From: Bacteroidales bacterium
Lineage (GTDB): Bacteria > Bacteroidota > Bacteroidia > Bacteroidales > UBA932
Assembly: GCA_017443845.1 (NCBI GenBank)
Contig: JAFSXX010000029.1
Span: 48,670 to 112,669, forward strand
Length of the DNA stretch: 64,000 nt
Reading direction: 5' to 3'
Below the pieces are notes generated by a model. That model did not search any database, had not been told where the DNA came from, and saw nothing but the letters and a program-made list of their open reading frames with translations. The translations under genes and the position numbers were made by a program. Each line of letters opens with the position of its first letter. Positions within the stretch are counted from its first letter, which is position 1. Below, piece by piece: positions 44,217 through 52,527 of the stretch.

Positions 44217-45008
44217 ATGCTCGATTTTCTCAATATCTCCTTCATCGACGTACTCGACATCCTGCTGGTCGCCCTGTTGATTTTCGAAATCATCAGGCTT
44301 TTCCGCAAGACCTCGGCGATGGGTATTTTCGTGGCCATCCTGTTGATCTATGTGGTGTGGATAGTGGTGCGCGCCCTCGATATGAAGCTGCTCTCATTCC
44401 TTATGGGACAGATTCTCGGAGTGGGCGTGGTGGCCCTGCTGATCATTTTCCAACCCGAGATACGCCGCTTCCTGCTCGATCTGGGCAGCCGCCTTACGAT
44501 CAAGGGTGGCTCTTCGAATGTGCTCTCGCGCATATTCAAGCATACCAACGAGGCGGCCGCCATCACCCCCAAGGTGCTCGACGAGCTGACGGCAGCCTGC
44601 CGCAAGATGTCCGAAACCAAGACAGGCGCATTGATAGTGTTGAGGCATAATCACATGCTGGAATCCTACATCGAGACCGGCGACCAGATCCACTCGCTCA
44701 TCAACCGCCGCCTCATCGAAAACATCTTTTACAAGAATACGCCTCTCCACGACGGTGCGATGATCATTACCAAAGATTCGATTATCGCAGCCCGCTGCAC
44801 CCTTCCGATATCCGACAATCCGAATATCCCCCCGCGCTACGGAATGCGCCACAAAGCGGCCCTGGGCATCACCGAAGTCTCCGACGCCTCTGCGATAGTG
44901 GTATCGGAGGAGACAGGTGAAATCTCATTCGCCGAGGCCGGAAAGATGCGCACTATGGGTAGCATCACCGAGTTGAGGCTGGCAATTGAAAACTCCTTCA
45001 AGCAGTGA
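44217..45008 (+). CDS. cdaA: Membrane diadenylate cyclase (c-di-AMP synthase)
   Basis: 263 residues. Three N-terminal membrane segments (about 1-80) and a DisA_N/DAC domain with NTPLHDGAMIITKD and PPRYGMRHKAALGITE. These are the DGA and RHR motifs, the latter being RHK here. It joins two ATP into cyclic di-AMP, a messenger controlling potassium and osmotic balance. It overlaps mutS2 by 4 bp (GTGA). No GlmM or CdaR partner is seen adjacent. Confidence 0.95.
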   Translation: MLDFLNISFIDVLDILLVALLIFEIIRLFRKTSAMGIFVAILLIYVVWIVVRALDMKLLSFLMGQILGVGVVALLIIFQPEIRRFLLDLGSRLTIKGGSSNVLSRIFKHTNEAAAITPKVLDELTAACRKMSETKTGALIVLRHNHMLESYIETGDQIHSLINRRLIENIFYKNTPLHDGAMIITKDSIIAARCTLPISDNPNIPPRYGMRHKAALGITEVSDASAIVVSEETGEISFAEAGKMRTMGSITELRLAIENSFKQ

Positions 45009-47497
45009 ATTTCGAACAGAAAATAGGATTTGACAAGGTGCGCACGATGGTAAGCGTCAAGTGCGCCACCGACTATGCCCGCAACCGCGTGGAGGACGAA
45101 GAGTTCAGCAGCGATCCGGACGATATAATGATGAGGCTCTGCCTGACCGACGAGATGCGCCTCATCTGCCTCTTCGAGGATTCCTTCCCGGTCTCGGGAT
45201 ATATCGATACCAAACCCTTCCTGACTCCGTTGCAGGCCGAGTATTCCTGGATCGATCTGGAATCCCTTGTAAAGCTCCGCACCTCGCAGGATACCCTGCG
45301 CGGCGTCCTCTCGTTCTTCAGGGGCTGCAAGGACGACCTCTATCCCAATCTGCGCGCCATCGCCTCTTCGGTAAACTATTTCCCCGAGGTGAGCCGCCGC
45401 ATCAACGCCATAATCGACAAGAACAACGAGGTAAAGGATACCGCTTCGCCTGCGCTGCAGGATATCCGCCGCAGCCTGAAGGAGAAGTCGGCCTCGATTT
45501 CGAAGCGGATAGCCTCGATTCTGCGTCAGGCGCAGGCCGAGGGGTTGGTTGAGGAGGGCGTTACAGTGGCTGTGCGCGACGGAAGGACCCTGATCCCCGT
45601 CTCGGCCGCCAACAAGAAGAAACTGCCTGGCCTGGTGTATGACGAATCCTCCACCGGAAAGACAGCCTTCGTGGAGCCTTTCGAGGTGGTGGAACTCGAG
45701 AACCAGGTGCGCGAGCTCCAGTTCGAGGAGCAGAGGGAGATAGTCCGGATCCTTACCGAATTCACCGATTTCCTGCGGCCCTATATCCCAGAACTGGCCG
45801 CCGCATCGGATTTCATCGGGGAGATCGATTTCATCCGGGCCAAGGCCCGCGTTGCGGTCGATATGATAGCCGGCCTGCCGGTGCTCTCGCAGGACGGGGG
45901 TATGACTTTCCGCAAGGCGCGCCATCCGCTTCTGGAGGCGACCCTGCGCCGCGAGCGCAAGGAGATTGTGCCCCTTACGATGAGCCTCACCAGGGAGAAG
46001 CACATACTGCTCATCTCCGGCCCCAACGCCGGCGGCAAGTCGGTGTGCCTCAAGACTGTGGGCCTTCTGCAGTATATGTTCCAGTGGGGAATGCTGATCC
46101 CTACTTCGGAGATATCCGAGCTGCTGATTTTCGACGAGATATTCATCGACATAGGCGACGATCAGTCGTTGGAGAACGACCTTAGCACCTATAGTTCGCA
46201 TCTGGCCAATCTGCGCGACATTCTCGACCGTGCGACCCCTTCGTCGCTGGTGCTTATCGACGAGTTCGGAAGCGGCACGGAGCCCGCCGCGGGCGGAGCA
46301 ATTGCCGAGGCCGTGCTTTCAGAACTGGATCGCCGCGGTACCTACGGAGTCATTACGACGCACTATACCAATCTGAAGCTCTACGCATCGGGCAGTACCG
46401 GCGTGGTCAACGGCGCGATGCTGTTCGACGCGGCTGCGATCCAGCCGATGTTCAAGCTCGAGCAGGGGTTGCCGGGCAACTCTTTCGCTTTCGAGTTGGC
46501 CCGCAAGATGGGGCTTCCCGAGGCTTTGGTACACGATGCCGAGGAGCGTGCCGGCAACGAGTATGTCAATATGGAGCGCAATCTGCGCCGTATCTCCCGC
46601 AGCCGCAAGGCTCTCGACGAGAGGCTTGCCCACATCAAGGCGACCGACCGTACGCTCGACAGCCTGACCGAGAAGTATCAGAAGGAACTCGGCGAGGTCA
46701 AGGCCCTCAAGAAGGAGATTCTCGACAAGGCCAGGGCCGAGGCTTCGGAGATACTCGATGAGGCCAACCGCCGGGTGGAACAGACGATCCGCGAAATCCG
46801 CGAGGCCCAGGCCGAGAAGGAGAAGACGCGTATCGCCCGCAAGGGGCTCGACGAGTTCAAGGAGCGCATCAAGGCCGAAGAGCAGAGCGAGGCCGACCGC
46901 CGCATAGAGGCCAAGATGGCCCAGATTGTGGCCCGCAAGGAGCGGGAGGCCGAGCGAAAGCGCCGCCGCGGCGAGGTTGCTGCCGTCCAGGGTGCCGCCA
47001 AGCCGATTGCCGCCAAGGAGGAGGGCCCGCTCAAGGTGGGCGACAAGGTCCGCGTCAAGGACAGCGACCTGGTCGGCGAGGTGACCCGCATTTCGGCCAA
47101 GGACGTTTATGTTTCTATCGGCAGTATTATAAGCCGCACCAAGGCTTCCAAGCTCGAGCGTATTTCCAATCAGCAGTACAAGGAGCAGTCGAAGCCGGTC
47201 CGCAGCGCGTCGCGCTACGATGCTTCCGGACTTTCGGAGAGGCGCCTGAAGTTCTCGCCGAGTATCGATATCCGCGGCGAGAGGCTTTCCGATGCGATGG
47301 ATATAGTCGTCAAGTTTATCGATGATGCGATGATGCTCGGTATGGGGCAGGTGAAGATCCTGCACGGCAAGGGTACCGGGGTGCTCCGCGAGGAGATCCG
47401 CAAGTATCTGCGGACGGTTCCCGGCGTGGCTTCCGCCCGCGATGAGGCGCTCGAGTTCGGCGGGGCCGGCATTACCGTTGTCGAGTTCGATATCTAA
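45005..47497 (+). CDS. mutS2: MutS2-family endonuclease / ribosome-rescue ATPase
   Basis: 830 residues starting with GTG inside the cdaA stop. Core and clamp domains come first. The ABC ATPase has ISGPNAGGKSVCLKTVGL (Walker A) and LVLIDEFGSGTEPAAGGA (Walker B/signature). A long coiled coil (about 510-660, rich in Glu/Lys/Arg) follows, then a KOW-like segment (PLKVGDKVRVKDSDLVGEV). The C-terminal Smr domain has IDIRGERLSDAMD and KILHGKGTGVLREEI. MutS2 suppresses recombination and, in Bacillus, splits collided ribosomes. All domains are intact. Confidence 0.96.
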   Translation: MNFEQKIGFDKVRTMVSVKCATDYARNRVEDEEFSSDPDDIMMRLCLTDEMRLICLFEDSFPVSGYIDTKPFLTPLQAEYSWIDLESLVKLRTSQDTLRGVLSFFRGCKDDLYPNLRAIASSVNYFPEVSRRINAIIDKNNEVKDTASPALQDIRRSLKEKSASISKRIASILRQAQAEGLVEEGVTVAVRDGRTLIPVSAANKKKLPGLVYDESSTGKTAFVEPFEVVELENQVRELQFEEQREIVRILTEFTDFLRPYIPELAAASDFIGEIDFIRAKARVAVDMIAGLPVLSQDGGMTFRKARHPLLEATLRRERKEIVPLTMSLTREKHILLISGPNAGGKSVCLKTVGLLQYMFQWGMLIPTSEISELLIFDEIFIDIGDDQSLENDLSTYSSHLANLRDILDRATPSSLVLIDEFGSGTEPAAGGAIAEAVLSELDRRGTYGVITTHYTNLKLYASGSTGVVNGAMLFDAAAIQPMFKLEQGLPGNSFAFELARKMGLPEALVHDAEERAGNEYVNMERNLRRISRSRKALDERLAHIKATDRTLDSLTEKYQKELGEVKALKKEILDKARAEASEILDEANRRVEQTIREIREAQAEKEKTRIARKGLDEFKERIKAEEQSEADRRIEAKMAQIVARKEREAERKRRRGEVAAVQGAAKPIAAKEEGPLKVGDKVRVKDSDLVGEVTRISAKDVYVSIGSIISRTKASKLERISNQQYKEQSKPVRSASRYDASGLSERRLKFSPSIDIRGERLSDAMDIVVKFIDDAMMLGMGQVKILHGKGTGVLREEIRKYLRTVPGVASARDEALEFGGAGITVVEFDI

Positions 47498-47640
47498 CCG
47501 CCCGCCCGCGCAAGCGGGCATCCCGGCCCTCCGTCGGGCTCCGGTTTTGCTCCTTCGGGCCAAAAAAAAGGCCTCTCAGGAGCAATAACCGCCCGCCCTC
47601 CGTCGGGCCGCCACTATGGCTTTTTTGCTTTTTTCGGAGA
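47498..47640. repeat. GC-rich palindromes and terminator region
   Basis: GCCCGC/GCGGGC hairpin with a GCAA loop just after mutS2, two copies of CCCTCCGTCGGGC, and a GGCC-flanked A run (GGGCCAAAAAAAAGGCC). The stem-loops probably stop mutS2 transcription, and CCGCCCG recurs. Confidence 0.55.
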
Positions 47641-47655
47641 TTATCGGTATTTTTG
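47624..47655 (+). promoter_or_regulatory. Promoter of the lipoprotein gene at 47662
   Basis: TTTG 47624-47627, a 20-bp spacer, TATTTTTG 47648-47655. It excludes the in-frame TTG at 47653 as start and supports the ATG at 47662. Confidence 0.7.
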
Positions 47656-47661
47656 AAGATT

Positions 47662-48720
47662 ATGAAGAAAGCAATTATACTTTTGGCGGCAGCGGCGGTG
47701 GTTTTGCAGGCGCTCGCAGGCTGCTCCGCCCCCGGCCGCACGGGTAGGCTGGAGGTGGCTACCGAATTGGTCAAGACTTATCCCGTTTCGACGGCGCCCG
47801 AGGATGTGACCGTCAAGCAGCTTGGCGCGGCTGGTCCGTCGGGCTATGAATATCTCGGCAATCTGCTTGTCTATGATCCCGGAAACGCTGCGGTGGTTCC
47901 GATGGATTCCGCGATGTTTGCGGCCAGGAAGGCGGTGAGCGCGGCAGGAGGAAATTATCTCTACATAATGCGTCTCGAGGCCCCCGGAAGCCTTGTCCGC
48001 GCCAATTATGAGATCGCCGGCAAGATACTTCTTGCTACCGACGAGACTCCGCATGCAACAGCCTCTCCGCTCTATGAGCCGATGAAGGAGCCCCGCAAGC
48101 GCTATACATATATGACTACCCGAGACCGTTCCAGGTTCGAGGGCAACAGTTTCTATGCCGAGTTCGGTTACGGAAGGGTTCTCAATCCACTTGTGATTCC
48201 CGCCGATATCGAAGTCAGATATGGCTCCGTCCGCGACGGATGGCAGTGGAAAGCCGGCTACGAGTATATTATCCCCGGCACTCCATGGGGCGTAGGAGCT
48301 TATACGTCCCATTTCTCGAGCCGGTATTTCGTCCTGATGAAAGGCTCGGATGTGACCAAAAACGAAGAAGGAACCATTGACGTGCGCCTGCATCAGGTGG
48401 GTCCGGCAGTCTCCTGGAACAGGATACTGATGAAAAACTGGCATCTCGCCCTCAGGCTCGGTCTCGGATACGGCTGGGAGATGAAAACCTACATCCCCGA
48501 CAGCGTCGACAATCCTTACGGCATCTATGACAATCTTTATGGCGTCGCACAGAATTTCGATGCGGAGTTCTCGTATCGCTTTTCCAGAATTATCTCTGCC
48601 GGTATTACCCTCGGTGAGGCCTTCACCTATGCCTGGGGATACGATCCCCAGACTAATCTCAGATACAGCGAGAATTTTATGGTGATGACCATAGGCCCGA
48701 TCCTCAGGTTTACATTCTGA
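47662..48720 (+). CDS. Lipoprotein / outer-membrane barrel protein of unknown function
   Basis: 352 residues. Lipobox LAGCSAP. The first 130 residues contain short beta segments (LEVATELVKTYPVSTAPEDV). From about 150 on, the sequence has alternating amphipathic strands ending in Phe (GNSFYAEFGYGRVLNPLVI, WHLALRLGLGYGWE, IISAGITLGEAFTYAW, MTIGPILRFTF), like an 8- to 12-strand outer-membrane barrel. A lipidated start plus a barrel is unusual. No family is recognised. It is a single-gene unit with its own promoter. Confidence 0.7.
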   Translation: MKKAIILLAAAAVVLQALAGCSAPGRTGRLEVATELVKTYPVSTAPEDVTVKQLGAAGPSGYEYLGNLLVYDPGNAAVVPMDSAMFAARKAVSAAGGNYLYIMRLEAPGSLVRANYEIAGKILLATDETPHATASPLYEPMKEPRKRYTYMTTRDRSRFEGNSFYAEFGYGRVLNPLVIPADIEVRYGSVRDGWQWKAGYEYIIPGTPWGVGAYTSHFSSRYFVLMKGSDVTKNEEGTIDVRLHQVGPAVSWNRILMKNWHLALRLGLGYGWEMKTYIPDSVDNPYGIYDNLYGVAQNFDAEFSYRFSRIISAGITLGEAFTYAWGYDPQTNLRYSENFMVMTIGPILRFTF

Positions 48721-48722
48721 CG

Positions 48723-48753
48723 TTGGCGGAAGAATTCTTTTTCGTTAAATTTG
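48723..48753 (+). promoter_or_regulatory. Promoter of the DRTGG-hydrogenase-PHP cluster
   Basis: TTG 48723-48725, a 20-bp spacer, TAAATTTG 48746-48753, with the first gene starting at 48782. Confidence 0.65.
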
Positions 48754-48781
48754 CAAGACACATCATTTAATACTGATTCAA

Positions 48782-49126
48782 ATGAAAATCAAAGAAATTG
48801 CGGAGCTGGTCGGCGGCGAAATCGTAGGCGCTCCCAGCGATGACGAATACGAAGTTGTAAAAGCCTTCGCCTCCGACCTTATGAGCGACGTACTCCGCTT
48901 CTCGATGGATGAGACGGTTCTGATTACGGGCCTCTGCAACAACCAGACAATGCGCACCTCGGAAATGGCCGACCTGCGCGTGGTCCTTATCGGGCGCGAC
49001 AAGCAGCCCGACGCAGAGATGCTCGAACTTGCCGAGGACAGCGGAATCACTATCATCAAATCCAAATACAGCATCTTCAAAATCAGCGGAATCCTCTATG
49101 CCGCGGGCATACAGCCGCTCTACTAG
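48782..49126 (+). CDS. DRTGG-domain protein 1
   Basis: 114 residues. It opens MKIKEIAELVGGEIVG and has FASDLMSDVLRFSMDETVLI and VLIGRDKQPDAEMLELAEDS, the pattern of stand-alone DRTGG domains also found in pyrophosphatases and phosphotransacetylases. In anaerobes such small proteins sit beside [FeFe]-hydrogenase-like and kinase-like genes. First gene of a six-gene operon with gaps of 3-6 bp. The related protein at 50916 shares the layout. The ligand of the domain is not known. Confidence 0.82.
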   Translation: MKIKEIAELVGGEIVGAPSDDEYEVVKAFASDLMSDVLRFSMDETVLITGLCNNQTMRTSEMADLRVVLIGRDKQPDAEMLELAEDSGITIIKSKYSIFKISGILYAAGIQPLY

Positions 49127-49129
49127 ACA

Positions 49130-49543
49130 ATGCATTATACATTCGACATAGAAAGGGGTAATTTTACCGACGCCGGGCAGGCATCCAGCAGCGTCAAGCG
49201 CACCCTCAAGCAGCTCGGAGTCGATCCGGCCAACATCAAACGGACGGTCGTGGCCCTCTTCGAGGCTGAGATCAACGCGGTCGCCCACGCTTACGGCGGC
49301 AAGATTGACGTGGACATCGACGGCGAGAAGATAGTGATGGTTGTGGCCGACGAAGGCCCCGGCATCCCAAATCTCGACCTGGCGATGCAGGAGGGATGGT
49401 CGACGGCTTCGGCAAAGGTCCGCGAGATGGGCTACGGCGCCGGAATGGGACTCCCCAACATAAAGAAAAACACCGACGACCTCAAGATCGACACCAAGGT
49501 CGGCGTCGGTACTACGGTTACGATGACGGTATATCTGACTTGA
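49130..49543 (+). CDS. RsbW-like HATPase (anti-sigma/serine kinase type)
   Basis: 137 residues, a single ATP-binding GHKL domain. N box EAEINAVAHAYGGKIDVDID, G1 VADEGPGIPNLDLAMQEGWS, G2 YGAGMGLPNIKK. This matches RsbW/SpoIIAB-type serine kinases and anti-sigma factors, not histidine kinases, because there is no dimerisation domain. No anti-anti-sigma partner is visible nearby. It may sense or transmit the state of the adjacent hydrogenase-like protein, which is inference. Confidence 0.87.
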   Translation: MHYTFDIERGNFTDAGQASSSVKRTLKQLGVDPANIKRTVVALFEAEINAVAHAYGGKIDVDIDGEKIVMVVADEGPGIPNLDLAMQEGWSTASAKVREMGYGAGMGLPNIKKNTDDLKIDTKVGVGTTVTMTVYLT

Positions 49544-49547
49544 TATT

Positions 49548-50909
49548 ATGGCACAGGGCGAGACATATTTCAAACATTCACTGAAGGTGAACGGCTATCT
49601 GTGCGCGGGTTGCACCACCTGTATGCGTACCTGCCCTACGGGAGCCATCCGTATCCGCGGCGGCAAGGCCGTCATATACGACAACAAGTGCGTCGATTGC
49701 GGCGAGTGTATGAAAATATGCCCCCACAAGGCCATTTACATCAAGCAGGACGACTTCCAGCTGATAGAGAACTACGGCTACAAGGTCTGCCTGGTGCCGA
49801 CCACTTTCATCGGCCAGTTCGAGGAGAAGTACAAGACCAAGGCCATCTACTCCTGCCTCAAGAAGCTGGGCTTCACCCATATCTACGAGGTGGAGCACGG
49901 GGTTGAGTTCATGGTGGATCTCTACAAGGAGTATATGGAGGAGCACCCCGAGATACGGACCTTCATTTCGCCTTACTGTCCGGCCGTGATCCGTCTCATA
50001 CAGGTCCGCTTCCCGTCGCTGGTGGACAATATCATCAAGCTCAAGTCGCCGCTCGACCTGGCTGCCCGCGTCATCCTCAAGAAGCTGATGGACGCCGGGG
50101 CCCGTCGCGAGTCGATAGGCATCTTCTACGTGACTCCCTGCGCGGCCAAGATCGCATCGGTCAAATATCCTGTCAGCCAGCAGGATACCTGCATCGCCGG
50201 AGTCATCAACATGGACTTCCTCTACAACAAGGTGCAGCTGATGCTCCACGATTCCGACAAGGATGTCAAGCCCATCAACCACGCCCTCACCTCGCGCGAT
50301 GTGATGTGGCCCCTGGCGGGCGGTGAGGCATCGCTCTTCCGCGGCTCGAACTATGCGGTGGACGGCCTGCAGAATGTGATCAGCTTCCTGGAAAAGCTCG
50401 AGGACGAGGCCATCGACGCCCCGGGACTCATCGAGATGCGCATCTGCGACCAGGGATGCGTGGGCGGCGTGCTGACCACCAACAACCGCTTCGTGGCCCG
50501 CAAGCGGCTCGAGAACCGCGCCAGGCTGCTGGACCGCCTGCACCGCAGGAACAATACGGATGCCGTCTCCTACGACGATTCCGAATTCTCGGAACAGATT
50601 GCCGAGCAGATGGTGATCCCCGAGATAAAGCCCCGTTCGCTCTACAAGCTCGACGACAATTTCGCCGAGGCGTTCAAGATGGCGGAGAGGATGAAGAAGA
50701 TCGAGAAGGCCCTCCCCGGCGTCAACTGTTCGGCCTGCGGAGCGCCCTCCTGCGCAGCCCTGGCGGAGGACATAGTGCGCGGCGACGCCCGCATCGACAC
50801 CTGCATCTTCATAAACCGCCATTCGCAGGCCTCGGAGGATGCCATCCGCAGCATCTGGGGCGACAGGGTGCGCACAAAAGAAATCAATAACGAAGAGAAT
50901 AAACAATAA
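49548..50909 (+). CDS. [FeFe]-hydrogenase-like iron-sulfur protein
   Basis: 453 residues. N-terminal two [4Fe-4S] motifs (CAGCTTCMRTCP at 19-29 and CVDCGECMKICP at 48-58), then a hydrogenase H-cluster-type domain, then a four-Cys Fe-S domain (NCSACGAPSC plus a later Cys). H-cluster ligand positions are all Cys: C144 in SPYCPAV, C198 in TPCAAK, C300 and C304 in RICDQGCVGG. The residue before C144 is Tyr, where catalytic hydrogenases have the proton-relay Cys. It is probably a sensory or divergent group member. The maturation genes hydEFG are not in the window. Confidence 0.88.
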   Translation: MAQGETYFKHSLKVNGYLCAGCTTCMRTCPTGAIRIRGGKAVIYDNKCVDCGECMKICPHKAIYIKQDDFQLIENYGYKVCLVPTTFIGQFEEKYKTKAIYSCLKKLGFTHIYEVEHGVEFMVDLYKEYMEEHPEIRTFISPYCPAVIRLIQVRFPSLVDNIIKLKSPLDLAARVILKKLMDAGARRESIGIFYVTPCAAKIASVKYPVSQQDTCIAGVINMDFLYNKVQLMLHDSDKDVKPINHALTSRDVMWPLAGGEASLFRGSNYAVDGLQNVISFLEKLEDEAIDAPGLIEMRICDQGCVGGVLTTNNRFVARKRLENRARLLDRLHRRNNTDAVSYDDSEFSEQIAEQMVIPEIKPRSLYKLDDNFAEAFKMAERMKKIEKALPGVNCSACGAPSCAALAEDIVRGDARIDTCIFINRHSQASEDAIRSIWGDRVRTKEINNEENKQ

Positions 50910-50915
50910 AAGGAT

Positions 50916-51245
50916 ATGACAGTAAAAGAGATAATCGAGAAACTCGACCTGCAGTGCCTCAACGAGGCCAATCTTGATACCGAGGTCACCGGAGCCTATG
51001 CCTCCGACCTCCTGAGCGACGTTATGGGCAACGCCCGCAGCGGCCAGATGTGGATTACTATGCAGACCCACAAGAATGTCACGGCAATTGCGTCCCTCAA
51101 GGATATCCCCGCCGTCATCATCGTCAAGAACGGCGTTCCCGACGAGGATATGCTCGAGCATGCGAAGGATGAGGATATCTGCATCCTCGTCAGCAAGGAG
51201 GCCACGTTCGAGGTCTGCGGCAAGCTCTGGGAGCTTATCAAGTAG
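50916..51245 (+). CDS. DRTGG-domain protein 2
   Basis: 109 residues, related to the protein at 48782 (YASDLLSDVMGNARSGQMWI matches FASDLMSDVLRFSMDETVLI in layout). It has AVIIVKNGVPDEDMLEHAKD and a terminal CGKLWELIK. It is 6 bp after the hydrogenase-like gene and 6 bp before the PHP gene. Two DRTGG proteins flanking a kinase-like and a hydrogenase-like protein suggests a complex. Function unknown. Confidence 0.82.
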   Translation: MTVKEIIEKLDLQCLNEANLDTEVTGAYASDLLSDVMGNARSGQMWITMQTHKNVTAIASLKDIPAVIIVKNGVPDEDMLEHAKDEDICILVSKEATFEVCGKLWELIK

Positions 51246-51251
51246 AGTCGG

Positions 51252-51986
51252 ATGAAGTTCAATGCCGATATGCACATCCACTCGGTGCTCTCCCCCTGCG
51301 GGGACATCGAGATGAGCCCTTCCGCAATAGTCGCCACGGCTAAGGAGAGGGGCCTGGACATTATCGGCCTGACCGACCACAATTCGACCCTCAATGCCGA
51401 CGTCACCCGCCGCCTCGGCGAGAAGGTGGGCCTGCACGTCTTGATGGGGGCGGAGGTGACCACTAAGGAGGAGGTGCACTGCGTCTGCTTCATGCCCACT
51501 GTAGAGAAGCTCGCCGAATTCCAGGCCTTCCTCGATTCGAGGGTCATCTTCTTCGAGAACGACGTGGACAAATTCGGCTACCAGCTGGTGGTGGACGAGG
51601 AGGAGAATGTCATCGACGAGGTGCCGCATCTGCTTATCAACGCCCTCGACCTGCCGATGCTCGAATTGCAGCAGAAGGTCTATGAGATGGGCGGCATCTT
51701 CATTCCGGCCCACATCGACCGCTCGTCGTTCAGCCTCAGCTCGCAGCTGGGTTTCGTGCCCCCGGGGCTCAAGTTCCACGCGATGGAGCTGAGCTATTAC
51801 TGCAAGCGCAATAATTACAAGTTCCTGGATGACTGCCCCTGGTTCAGCGATTTCAATTTCATCCAGAGCAGCGACGCGCATTATGTAGAGGACATCGGCA
51901 AGATCCACAGCGTCCTGGAGATGCCCTTCTTCAGTTTCGAAAATTTCAGGGATGCCCTCCGCCAGGGAGAGCAAGTTATTTTGTAA
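51252..51986 (+). CDS. PHP-domain metal-dependent phosphoesterase
   Basis: 244 residues with the PHP metal sites FNADMHIHSVLSPCGD (HxH), GLTDHNST, the Glu region MGAEVTTKEEVHC, FIPAHIDRS and IQSSDAHYVEDIG. This resembles TrpH/YciV-type phosphoesterases that cleave nucleotides or nucleic acids, or PHP proteins near DNA metabolism. In anaerobe genomes it accompanies the DRTGG/HATPase/hydrogenase set. The next ATG is 2 bp past its stop. The substrate is unknown. Confidence 0.88.
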   Translation: MKFNADMHIHSVLSPCGDIEMSPSAIVATAKERGLDIIGLTDHNSTLNADVTRRLGEKVGLHVLMGAEVTTKEEVHCVCFMPTVEKLAEFQAFLDSRVIFFENDVDKFGYQLVVDEEENVIDEVPHLLINALDLPMLELQQKVYEMGGIFIPAHIDRSSFSLSSQLGFVPPGLKFHAMELSYYCKRNNYKFLDDCPWFSDFNFIQSSDAHYVEDIGKIHSVLEMPFFSFENFRDALRQGEQVIL

Positions 51987-51987
51987 G

Positions 51988-52521
51988 ATGAAAAGTCTCG
52001 ACCTTCACATAATCGACATCACCCACAACTCCATCCGTGCGGGAGCCACCGAAATTACAATCGAGATGGAGGACAGCGCCGCAAAGGACCTGCTGTCGAT
52101 AAAGATTATCGACAACGGCTGCGGAATGCCGGAGGATATGATAGAGGCCATCAACGACCGCTTCTACTCCTGCCGCAAGGAGCGCAAGATAGGTATGGGC
52201 ATCGCCCTGCTGAAGTATCATTCGCAGATATGCAACGGCAATTTCTACCTCAAGTCGAAGGTGGGGGTGGGTACGGAGATATACGCCTCATACCAGCGTT
52301 CGCATATCGACCTGCAGCCCAAGGGGGATCTCTCCGGCTGCTTCGCGAACTTCATCTGCCAGTATCAGAACATCAATTTCATAATAAGATATATCACCGA
52401 CGAGGATACCTTCGAACTCTCCACGGCCGATGTCAAGGAGGTCTTCGAGGGGATGAATCTCAACGATTACGAGATCATCAAGAGTCTCTCGGAACTGATT
52501 CACGAAAATATAGGAGCATAG
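51988..52521 (+). CDS. GHKL-type ATP-binding protein
   Basis: 177 residues from the ATG at 51988. An upstream in-frame start at 51952 would overlap the PHP gene. N box ITHNSIRAGATEITIEME, G1 KIIDNGCGMPEDM, G2 KIGMGIALLKYHSQI and VGVGTEI. A C-terminal 70 residues without known motif (FANFICQYQNINFIIRYITD) follow. It is a second HATPase in the cluster, more like the ATPase half of a histidine kinase, with no HisKA domain. It is followed 6 bp later by radA. Confidence 0.82.
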   Translation: MKSLDLHIIDITHNSIRAGATEITIEMEDSAAKDLLSIKIIDNGCGMPEDMIEAINDRFYSCRKERKIGMGIALLKYHSQICNGNFYLKSKVGVGTEIYASYQRSHIDLQPKGDLSGCFANFICQYQNINFIIRYITDEDTFELSTADVKEVFEGMNLNDYEIIKSLSELIHENIGA

Positions 52522-52527
52522 CAGCGG

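Noticed and set aside
49578..51974. 798-codon minus-strand frame over the hydrogenase-like cluster
   Set aside because: Antisense of well-supported genes with ferredoxin and PHP motifs.
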